Shown here in pieces: positions 18,369-26,135 of a stretch of DNA of 27,298 bases. The stretch is from Tubiluchus corallicola (taxonomy: Eukaryota > Priapulida > Priapulimorpha > Priapulimorphida > Tubiluchidae): the NCBI GenBank assembly GCA_030141605.1, contig JAQGDQ010001738.1, forward strand, positions 1 through 27,298, written 5' to 3'. The notes below the pieces were generated by a model. That model saw nothing but the letters and a program-made list of their open reading frames with translations. It did not search any database and had not been told where the DNA came from. Numbering within the stretch: position 1 is the stretch's first letter; each line of letters starts with the position of its first letter. Position numbers and translations under genes: made by a program.

Positions 18369-19091
18369 AGGAAAAGTCAGTCCTTGAACAACATTTACTA
18401 CATTTTTGATATATAGTTAAAATTATCGAAATAACCACACAAAATGCTTTCTCAAAAGAAATTTAAGTCAATCTTATCTCCCGCCAAACAAACTGCCGGC
18501 ATACCTGAAAAAAATGATGTAAGCAGGTGACTGTTGGGCAGCGTGAATGCCGTGAAGGCAAGCTGTGATGAAGATATGCATTGTAGAATTTCTACAGTTT
18601 GCTTAGAAGTTCCGTTATTCTAGCGTTGTATTTAACTGTGTTTAAGTAAAAATTACTCATTTGATCAATTACGACCAAGATCGTAGTGGTTACGTAACTT
18701 TAACCTGCACGATTATATCGTAACATGTGACAGTGGTGTACAATTATTGTGTAGATAATTTATTTTACAGATTTTCTTTGACTTTTAGATACGCATGCAA
18801 ACTTGCGAGCATACAGTAGGTGCCGAGCGGGTTACTTAGTTTTCGGAGATCGCTGTATAAGGCAGAAAGGAATGCTGGAATACCTAGCAGAATAAGTGCT
18901 TATATTGCATGGAAACTGGATGACGCCATGTTTCAATCAAAATAAGCGCCCCCAAGTGTGAAGTGATCGCGACTTTAAACTGATTTTACCATTTACACGA
19001 GGCGCTTATCACAGTTTCATTTCTGAAACTTTCTAACATTTTTCTCGAATATTAAAATAAGCTCAACTTGCCGAAAGACTTGGCTTTTGCT
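18369..19091. mobile_element. TTAA-flanked DNA transposon, copy 2 (uninterrupted)
   Basis: TTAA at 18365-18368 and 19092-19095 flanks ends AGGAAAAGTC and (inverted) AGCAAAAGCC. The 723-bp body aligns with the split copy at 4763-5871, sharing GGGCAGCGTGAATGCCGTGA, ATTTCTACAGTT, GTATTTAACTGTGTTTA, CTTTTAGATAC-CATG and ATGACGCCAT. No transposase frame is present. This copy defines the pre-insertion sequence of the LINE target in the other copy. Confidence 0.78.
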
Positions 19092-19095
19092 TTAA

Positions 19096-19501
19096 GTGCG
19101 ATTGTCATGTGCTAGGCAAACCATTTTTGCTTTGAATCTTTCACCTGCTCATTTGCTGCAATTAACCTCGTTGCCCAAGAATTATGTGAAAGCTAAACTT
19201 TTAATCACATGTCTGACGGTTTCCTTATGAAGCTCTTGCTGCTTTTCACAGAACGTTTAATCAGTAACTGTTGTTGTTATGCCACCAATGCAGCGGCAGT
19301 GATCTGCCAGTTTTTTTTGTGACTTTACAAGTGTAAACATCATAATGCAACTAAGAGCACAAGAGAGTTAATTTCTCGAAAAATAGAGCATAAGCATAAA
19401 GATCTCTGACATTTAAAACTCTTGCAGTTTTTGCAGGACGTAGTAAACTAAAGAATGATGACTCATACTTCCATAGCAGTAATACTACACGCATCAGTTA
19501 A
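19096..19501. other. intron 10, unassigned stretch
   Basis: No exon or repeat recognised between two TTAA elements. Confidence 0.45.
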
Positions 19502-19929
19502 CCCTTTCAGTCCCAAATTATTTTTTTAATAAGAAAAAATTTTTGGCCTGGTACTTTTGTTCAGTATGTCCATCTTGTTTACACATAATAATTTTTTTTC
19601 TACCTGTGCCTGTGTGCTAAATATAGCCTGTATCCCACAGGATACATTGGGATTCAATAGAAGCATAAAATGTGCTTCATTTTGCAACTGCTGATAATTT
19701 TTTAAAGTATTTAAGACATTTAGTATGCATGCTATGCTAATCTGTACAAAGTCGTCTCTAAAGTACTGTACATTGCGCAGTTTTTTATACTATGTAGATT
19801 TTCTAGTTTGCCATTTTATCACTATTTTTAGTCTATTGTTATTGGCTTAAATCAAAATAACTATTAACAGATCAAATAACTCTCAGTTTTAAAATTTTAT
19901 TAATTTTAAAGGCAGAAAATATGAAAGGG
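19502..19929. mobile_element. piggyBac-like MITE
   Basis: TTAA at 19498-19501 is followed by CCCTTTCAGTCCC, and TATGAAAGGG is followed by TTAA at 19930-19933. The eight terminal bases CCCTTTCA are perfectly inverted and identical to the ends of the element at 5908-6595. At 428 bp with no coding capacity, it is a MITE. An isolated TTAACTCTTTCAGTACCC at 14630 looks like one end of the same family. Confidence 0.72.
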
Positions 19930-19933
19930 TTAA

Positions 19934-20814
19934 TAGATTTATTCGCTTAATCGGGTCAAAACATTTCCTTCCCAAAATGAGTCTGTTAAGCAGTGATTAC
20001 TGTATTTATGCTATATGTACCACTTTAAGTACTTGTTGTATGTCTATTTGATTCATTTTTTTTCAAGTCAACAGATTTATTTCGCAGTAAACAGATACTT
20101 TACCTTTACCTTATTATTATTATTATTATTATTATCATCATCACATTCAGTACAATATTAAGCACACAGTGACATCAAAATTATTACATCTACTATATTA
20201 AATTGTTATGTTTCATACACTATCGTTATCATAAAAGAATAATTGTACTGCAGTGGGCTAGAGAAGCAAAGGCTTGTATAAGCCCACTGTCATGTGAACA
20301 ACTTATGCATCACAAGTACATTGACAAGTACATTAATACAAGAAAATTATGATATAATTCTTAAATTCTGTGCTAGAGACCTAAGAAGCAAGCTTATATG
20401 TTAGGTCGCTAGAATTAGTAATGAGAAAAATAATAACAACCGATTATTAATAGGTAGTGTTAGTTACAGTGGGTGTTAGTAATATTTCATAATTACAATG
20501 TAATGATGTATGGTACATAGATGTTTTAACAAATTCGCTAAGCATTTGTGGAAGAGGCAGCTTATCTCTATACCATGGCATTAAAGGCAGTAATAAATGT
20601 ACTTTGGCTTAAAGACCAAATCTGATTACGTTTGTCACCATTTTAATAGAATGTTTTTTGTATAATTTCTACAATTTACATTTTGAACTTTCTTCATCGC
20701 CAAGTTTGCTCAAAACTGTTGCTAATTTAAACTTTTATGAAATTTTTTCAAAGGAAATGTTTTGATTTACTACTGATATTTGGTTTTTTATACAGAGATT
20801 CTTCTAACTGAATA
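19934..20814. other. intron 10, AT-rich stretch with microsatellite and hairpin
   Basis: It contains an (ATT)n run at about 20112-20136 and an inverted pair CAGTGGGCT (20251-20259)/AGCCCACTG (20281-20289) with a 21-base loop. No exon recognised. Confidence 0.5.
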
Positions 20815-21159
20815 CAGTCAACCCTCGTTAAACCGGACTAATTGGGGGTGGGGGGTGGTCCGGTTTAGCCGATTGTCCAATTTATCCCATATGCCTGTAT
20901 ATGGTCTATATTATACAGGAATAATCACCTTAATAAGGCCTATATACATTGCACTATATACATTGCACTATATACTATACTGTATATTACTTTAAAATAG
21001 TTAACCTGTGAGGATAAAGAAATTATTGTACAGTTGGCAGGCCGTGTCGTGTTTAGTGTTCCGGCTCGGATGGAAATTGGTCAATTTCCTTTACCACGGA
21101 TGACGTCCGTCTTATCCGACATCCGGGCTAACGGGGTCCGGTTTAACGAGGGTCGATTG
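20815..21159. mobile_element. pogo/Tigger-like MITE abutting exon 11 acceptor
   Basis: CAGTCAACCCTCGTTAAACC followed by GGAC is inverted at the right end (GTCCGGTTTAACGAGGGTCG then ATTG), 22 of 24 positions matching. TA flanks both ends (20813-20814, 21160-21161). CAGTC-x-x-CCTCG ends with TA are characteristic of pogo/Tigger elements. It is 345 bp, without transposase. The right end is 32 bases from exon 11, so the pyrimidine tract lies just outside the element but branch-point sequence may be inside it. Confidence 0.87.
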
Positions 21160-21191
21160 TATTTTGCTGTATGTATTATATTTTTTTACAG

Positions 21192-21320
21192 ATCAAAACG
21201 AATGTATGCTAAGCATGGATGACTGCGATAGCGACAGTACGGAATGCGTGAACACCAGAGGGGGCTTTGCTTGTACCTGTCTAACGGGATATTCACCTGT
21301 CAACAGAACTCACTGTCAAG
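21192..21320 (+). CDS. cbEGF exon 11 (type B, N-R-T sequon)
   Basis: Exon of 129 nt, acceptor TTTTTTTACAG, donor G|GTACTA (weak). D-Q-N-E-C, C1-6-C2, C-D-S-D-S-T-E-C, C-V-N-T-R-G-G-F-A-C-T-C, then G-Y-S-P-V-N-R-T-H-C. Gln in the calcium motif and the V-N-R-T-H-C end are shared with exon 13; the first 13 exon bases (ATCAAAACGAATG) are identical between the two, indicating a close exon duplication. Confidence 0.94.
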
Positions 21321-21330
21321 GTACTACTGT

Positions 21331-21380
21331 GCAGGGGCAGAACTAGGAGGGGGCGAAGGGGGGCGCCCCCCTGCTACTGT
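21331..21380. mobile_element. solitary hAT-like terminus
   Basis: CAGGGGCAGAACTAGGAGGG is followed by a G-run and the palindrome GGGGGGCGCCCCCC. This is a common pattern at one end of hAT-type elements. No matching right end was found; the 55-bp array begins about 115 bases later. Confidence 0.4.
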
Positions 21381-21494
21381 GGGAGGAAAAGTGCAAATTT
21401 GTTTTGAAATTTTTTCACTACCGAGTGTTTTGTTGCTCATTTTCAGGCTTGTCTTCGCTCTCAAGGTTCTGACTTATTGATTTTTAATAGTTTT

Positions 21495-22311
21495 GGGCGA
21501 GTTGCGGACTTTGTATTTAAGCAGGTAGGTTTTTTACCTTCACTGTAGAGGGCGAGTTGCGGACTTTGTATTTAAGCAGGTAGGTTTTTTACCTTCACTG
21601 TAGAGGGCGAGTTGCGGACTTTGTATTTAAGCAGGTAGGTTTTTTACCTTCACTGTAGAGGGCGAGTTGCGGACTTTGTATTTAAGCAGGTAGGTTTTTT
21701 ACCTTCACTGTAGAGGGCGAGTTGCGGACTTTGTATTTAAGCAGGTAGGTTTTTTACCTTCACTGTAGAGGGCGAGTTGCAGACTTTGTATTTAAGCGGG
21801 TAGGTTTTTTACCTTCACTGTAGAGGGCGAGTTGCGGACTTTGTATTTAAGCAGGTAGGTTTTTTACCTTCACTGTAGAGGGCGAGTTGCGGACTTTGTA
21901 TTTAAGAGGGTAGGTTTTTTACCTTCACTGTAGAGGGTGAGTTGCGGACTTTGTATTTAAGCAGGTAGGTTTTTTACCTTCACTGTAGAGGGCGAGTTGC
22001 GGACTTTGTATTTAAGCAGGTAGGTTTTTTACCTTCACTGTAGAGGGCGAGTTGCGGACTTTGTATTTAAGAGGGTATGTTTTTTACCTTCACTGTAGAG
22101 GGTGAGTTGCGGACTTTGTATTTAAGCAGGTAGGTTTTTTACCTTCACTGTAGAGGGCGAGTTGCGGACTTTGTATTTAAGCAGGTAGGTTTTTTACCTT
22201 CACTGTAGAGGGCGAGTTGTGGACTTTGTATTTAAGAGGATAGGTTTTTTACCTTCACTGTAGAGGGCGAGTTGCGGACTTTGTATTTAAGAGGGTATGT
22301 TTTTTACCTTC
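21495..22311. repeat. 55-bp tandem array, about 15 copies
   Basis: The unit starts GGGCGAGTTGCGGACTTTGT and continues ATTTAAGCAGGTAGGTTTTT and TACCTTCACTGTAGA. The copies are nearly identical. Variants such as AAGAGGGTA and GGGTGAG recur in a higher-order pattern: the pair AAGAGGGTA then GGGTGAG appears at about 21905-21940 and again at 22065-22105. Each unit contains a T-rich tract followed by TAG and GGTAGGT-type sequences, so it holds many cryptic splice-like signals. Confidence 0.96.
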
Positions 22312-22396
22312 GGCCTGTACAACAAAAAGGACTTGTACTTAACATTTAGTTTTTATTTTTATCGTGCATCTTAGCTGCTTCTGTTGTTTTACAATA

Positions 22397-22802
22397 CACT
22401 CATATCTCGGTTTGCCGGACCAAACCGGGGAGACGTCGGTCCGAATTTACCGATTGTCCGTATTTACCAATACTAAGCTAATACAGTAGGCACCATGTAT
22501 TAGACTCACGATGATGTAGAATCAATCGTATAATTGTCTCAAAAATATCTAGTGCGGGCTGCTTCCATCGGCAATTGACTCAAATAATTCCGCATAATTG
22601 ACTCTATATTTTTACATTATAGAGAAATACACATGGTTCTACTGATGTAATGATATTTACAAAGTGACAGCCCGCCAACTAGCGGTCAGCTCGTGAAACA
22701 ACGGACTGTGTCCGTAGTACGCGGGACTTTTTACCGGTCCACATTTTGTCTGATTCTTCCGATATCCATAAAAGCGAGGTCCGGCAAATCGAGATATGAT
22801 TG
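22397..22802. mobile_element. pogo-like element carrying the dispersed repeat
   Basis: The left end CACTCATATCTCGGTTTGCC then GGAC is inverted at the right as GTCCGGCAAATCGAGATATG then ATTG, about 21 of 24 positions, with TA on each side (22395-22396 and 22803-22804). At 406 bp it has no transposase. About 140 bases of its interior (22575-22715) match the reverse complement of 9170-9345, inside the hAT-like element. Confidence 0.82.
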
Positions 22803-23072
22803 TACATTAGCCACCGCTTATTAAAACCAGGGTCAATTTTAAGCCAATTAGGCAGATTTATTATTATAAGCCCCCCACACCATGAGCGGCCCGACGTCAG
22901 TCACATCAGGTGACAGAAGTTTTTCAAAGATAAAACTGGCTAAAACATTAACTTATGGTACACTGTCTCAGAAGAGAGACTATATAATTTAGCGATGCTA
23001 TCTGTAGAAAATGAAATTGCAATGACATTGATTTTGAAAGATTTCTCGGATAGAAAAGCCAAAAAAGTCTGT
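22803..23072. other. intron 11, unassigned stretch
   Basis: No repeat or exon recognised. Confidence 0.4.
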
Positions 23073-23333
23073 TGTGAAAGTCATGTTTAAACTTGTAAAG
23101 TGTTTATTAAACTACATACACATGAGTAGAAAGTAAATCAGGAAGTATATATAGGTATAGGTAAGCTATGCAGGCTTGTACAGGCTTCACAAAACCATTA
23201 CTTTAAATTAGGGAGAGATCCAGTGATTATGCATTCACTGGACCGTGCAATTATACTGGTGGTAAGCAGCTGGTATAGTAAAAGGATTAGTTCATAGATG
23301 GCAGCACCTAAAAAATGTACAATTACAACTTCA
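23073..23333 (+). repeat. dispersed repeat family R, copy 2
   Basis: It starts near GTGAAAGTCATGTTTAAACT and includes GGCTTCACAAAACCATTACT, TAGGGAGAGATCCAGTGATT and CATAGATGGCAGCACCTAAA. Same strand as copies 1 and 3. It precedes exon 12 by about 250 bases. Confidence 0.85.
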
Positions 23334-23585
23334 ACATCTGTTTTTAGGAGGCCTGTGCACAAATAGTGTGTCAGTAATTATCTTGACTTGTTGTTAAATA
23401 TTAAAAAAACTTTCATGTGGGATCTAAATATTTAGTATGTCATTGTAGCTAATGGTGGAGCCACAAGTAGTCTTCTCTTTTCGACTGAGACTGGCAAACT
23501 ACATGAAGCACAAAACTTTAAACTCCAGCTTTTGTAGGGTATATAAATCATTCTTTATCATTAAATGAAATTGTTTTTGTTCTAG

Positions 23586-23714
23586 ACGTAAACGAGTGCA
23601 CAAATGATATGAATGATTGTCACGAAGAAGCGGAGTGTTTGAACAATGTGGGCAGTTACACTTGTCAATGCAATCGTCGAGGATTCATTGGAAACGGAGT
23701 TGCAACTTGCAGCG
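23586..23714 (+). CDS. cbEGF exon 12 (type A)
   Basis: Exon of 129 nt, acceptor TTGTTCTAG, donor G|GTAGGT. D-V-N-E-C, C1-6-C2, [19 protein letters not shown], then a 12-residue loop [12 protein letters not shown]. The R-x-G-F-I-G-x-G arrangement and 12-residue length match exon 4, its closest relative here. The exon is flanked by direct copies of repeat family R. Confidence 0.95.
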
Positions 23715-23840
23715 GTAGGTACTTGAGAACACGTTGAAACTTGAGCTTGAAATTTGTAACAAAACGAATATAATGTGGGAGGATTGTGGCATTTCTTTAG
23801 CAATTTAATTTTTTCTATTTTTTCTATTTCAAGGGTAATT

Positions 23841-24236
23841 GTGAAAGTCATGTTTGAAGTTGATGTTCACTCACTTTGTTATGATTGAGTTTAGGCACAG
23901 AAGTATGAATAGCAATAAAAAATCTATAATACATATTTGCACTGCACACAACAAAAAAGTGTTTATTAAAACTTACAGAACACTGAGAGAGAGACACTAG
24001 AAAAGCAAAAACAGTCAGTAAAACCTGATTCACAGCCAGTATACAGGTATAGAACTTGACCTACGCAGACTTGCACGGGCTTCACAACAATCATTAATTT
24101 TAAATAGGGAGAGGACCAGTGTGTATGCATTTACTGGAGCATACAGTTATACTGAGGATAAGTCAGTTGGTAGAATGTAACAGGAGTAGCCCATAGATGG
24201 CAGCACCTAATTATAATGTACAATTCCAACTTCTAC
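23841..24236 (+). repeat. dispersed repeat family R, copy 3
   Basis: It starts GTGAAAGTCATGTTTGAAGT, includes AAAGTGTTTATTAAAACTTA, GGGCTTCACAACAATCATTA, TAGGGAGAGGACCAGTGTGT and CATAGATGGCAGCACCTAAT. Compared with copy 2 it has about 100 extra bases near the start, so one copy has an insertion or the other a deletion. Confidence 0.82.
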
Positions 24237-24288
24237 AGTAATGAATGTTCTTAAACCCTGTTATTCACTTGCATGGTATTTCTATGTA

Positions 24289-24350
24289 CAGTCAGTCCTC
24301 GCTTAACGACGCTAATGCATTCCAATAAAATTCGACGTTAAACGAAGCCA
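24289..24350. mobile_element. pogo-like terminus
   Basis: TA then CAGTCAGTCCTCGCTTAACG, with a second TTCGACGTTAAACGAA about 35 bases on. The sequence fits a pogo/Tigger-type left end. The matching right end is not clear; it may have been altered by the 118-bp array that follows. Confidence 0.55.
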
Positions 24351-24605
24351 AGACCTCCATAGAAAGTAATGTAAAAGAATTGAGATACATTCCAGAGACA
24401 AAAATCAATGCTGCTTAAATCACGTAACGTAAACGTTTTATGTATTTTATTCATATTTCTACTGATTATTTTTTTCTGCTTGCGTGAAACCACGTATATA
24501 ACTTGCTTAACATTACCTAGCTATAGTGGTTTCTCTTTCGTTGCATTCAAGCCTGCGCAGTGCTTAAACAGTAAATACAGCAAAGTCAAAGCCACGCCCT
24601 GGGCC

Positions 24606-24975
24606 GGTCCTGTTAGGATACAGCGATTAATTAAGTTGTGTAAAGTCGAGCATTCGTAAGTTGCATGGGTCATAAGCGCAACTACCTGTATCAGCCACTA
24701 GAGGTCTCTGTAGTCTTCCAGCTGGTCCTGTTAGGATACAGCGATTAATTAAGTTGTGTAAAGTAGCGCATTCATAAGTTGCACGGGTCGTAAGCACAAC
24801 TACCCGTATCAGCCACTAGAGGTCTCTGTAGTCTTCCGGCCGGCCCTGTTAGAATACAGCGATTACTTAAGTTGTGTAAAGTCGAGCATTTGTAAGTTGC
24901 ATGGGTCGTAAGCACAACTATCTGTATCAGCCACTAGAGGTCTCTGTAGTCTTCCGGCTGGTCCTGTAGAATACA
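24606..24975. repeat. 118-bp tandem array, three copies plus a fragment
   Basis: Units begin GGTCCTGTTAGGATACAGCG at 24606, 24724, 24842 and (partial) 24960, with exact 118-bp spacing. Each has GTAAGTTGCATGGGTCGTAA and CAGCCACTAGAGGTCTCTGT. The array ends about 40 bases before the exon 13 acceptor. The inner CATTCGTAAGTTGCATGGGT resembles the reverse of the pogo-like end at 24289, so the unit may derive from that element. Confidence 0.93.
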
Positions 24976-25016
24976 GCTATTAGTTTTGATTATGAAAACG
25001 TTTGATATTTTTGCAG

Positions 25017-25145
25017 ATCAAAACGAATGCGTGAGAGGACTGGATAATTGTGACGAAGAAACAACAGATTGCAGAAACAATGAAGGCAGCTTCAGTTGCA
25101 GGTGCCAGTCTGGCCACAGCACCGTAAACAGGACCCATTGTGAAG
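25017..25145 (+). CDS. cbEGF exon 13 (type B, N-R-T sequon)
   Basis: Exon of 129 nt with acceptor TTTTTGCAG and a non-consensus donor G|GTTCGC. D-Q-N-E-C, C1-6-C2, C-D-E-E-T-T-D-C, C-R-N-N-E-G-S-F-S-C-R-C, then G-H-S-T-V-N-R-T-H-C. Very similar to exon 11 in its calcium motif and C-terminal sequon, and to exon 7 in the G-H start of the last loop. The poor donor could make this exon a candidate for regulated or inefficient splicing; the frame is open for about 70 nt beyond it. Confidence 0.93.
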
Positions 25146-25744
25146 GTTCGCTTGTTCGTTCTCACCTTTTTCTTATTAGGCTAAGAAAACCACAGATTTT
25201 TTGGCTGCTAAGTTAAGCATTGACGAGTTCGTTTAGTAAATTGACAGGTGACGAGCAGTTTTACCTGACCTGCGGGTCCTTTGTTTTGTTAACGTTAGGA
25301 TTATACTCGAGAATAGTCTTGCCACAACCGTTAATATAATAAATAGGCCTCTTTGAGTTTTTATAAAAATGTATTTTTACACAATGTTAGTGTGTGTATC
25401 AACGTAGTTGAATAAGCCTAGTTTGTTTATATTAAGTGGAACAACAAAAAATTCTTGCCTGTGAGAATTCATGCAGCTCAAGTGAAACATGTGAAGATCT
25501 GACTTGTCATATTTATTATTGATTTGACAAATGAAAATGTTAATTTATATTAAAAATGTAAGCTCACAGTTTTATTTAATAACGATTTTAATAACCTTTT
25601 TCTTTTAAATAATAATTTTAAAGTGCTTCCTAATTTTTGATTATTTATAATTTTATTGTCAAGATTATCATTAATGTACAAAGCCTCAATTAATTAAATT
25701 TTGATACCAAACTCTAAAGACTAGAAAGGTGAAAAGTTGCAAAT
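25146..25744. other. intron 13, 5' part
   Basis: AT-rich sequence without recognised repeats or exons. Confidence 0.5.
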
Positions 25745-25800
25745 ACAGTCTGGATTTGAACCACGTGCCTTCGGATTACTAGACCGCGTCCCGATGAATA
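25745..25800 (-). repeat. tRNA-derived SINE fragment
   Basis: The minus strand reads GGTCTAGTAATCCGAAGGCA then CGTGGTTCAAATCCAG. This contains the TpsiC-loop/B-box-like GGTTCAAATCC and an anticodon-arm-like CTAGTAA, as in tRNA-headed SINEs. Arm pairing is incomplete (only three T-stem pairs) and no D-arm/A-box is evident, so it is not a functional tRNA gene. Confidence 0.5.
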
Positions 25801-25924
25801 TGGCAGTCCAAAGTTCATCCTGTATAGGTGGTCAACCATTTCAGCATTTCTAACGTCATACCTCTCGCACTAGAGATCCTTTCCATTTGTTTTAACTTTC
25901 TAAATCATCTGTATAAAATTTCAG

Positions 25925-26053
25925 ACATTAACGAATGCTCTGAGGACAATGGCGGCTGTGACGTTGACACGACTGCGTGCGTGAACACGATCGGTGCGTT
26001 CCGCTGTGACTGCCTGAGTGGGTTCAACAGGGACACACTTACTCAGTGCGCAG
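25925..26053 (+). CDS. cbEGF exon 14 (type B)
   Basis: Exon of 129 nt, acceptor AATTTCAG, donor G|GTATGT. D-I-N-E-C, C1-6-C2 (with G-G before Cys2), [20 protein letters not shown] with Ala in place of the usual Ser, and [10 protein letters not shown]. It closes the third A-B-B triplet. The gene must continue beyond the window because the exon ends in phase 1 with a good donor. Confidence 0.94.
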
Positions 26054-26135
26054 GTATGTGACAATTATCGGTTCAAATGAAACATTTTAAGAGAAAGCAG
26101 AAATCTTTTTTTAATTTGCAGTGGAAACTAAATTC

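Noticed and set aside
20251-20289. Hairpin CAGTGGGCT/AGCCCACTG as an RNA gene
   Set aside because: Nine pairs with a 21-base loop is weak and can occur by chance; no promoter or family resemblance.
25745-25800. Functional tRNA gene on the minus strand
   Set aside because: Acceptor stem and D-arm are missing and the T-stem pairs only partly; it fits a SINE fragment better.
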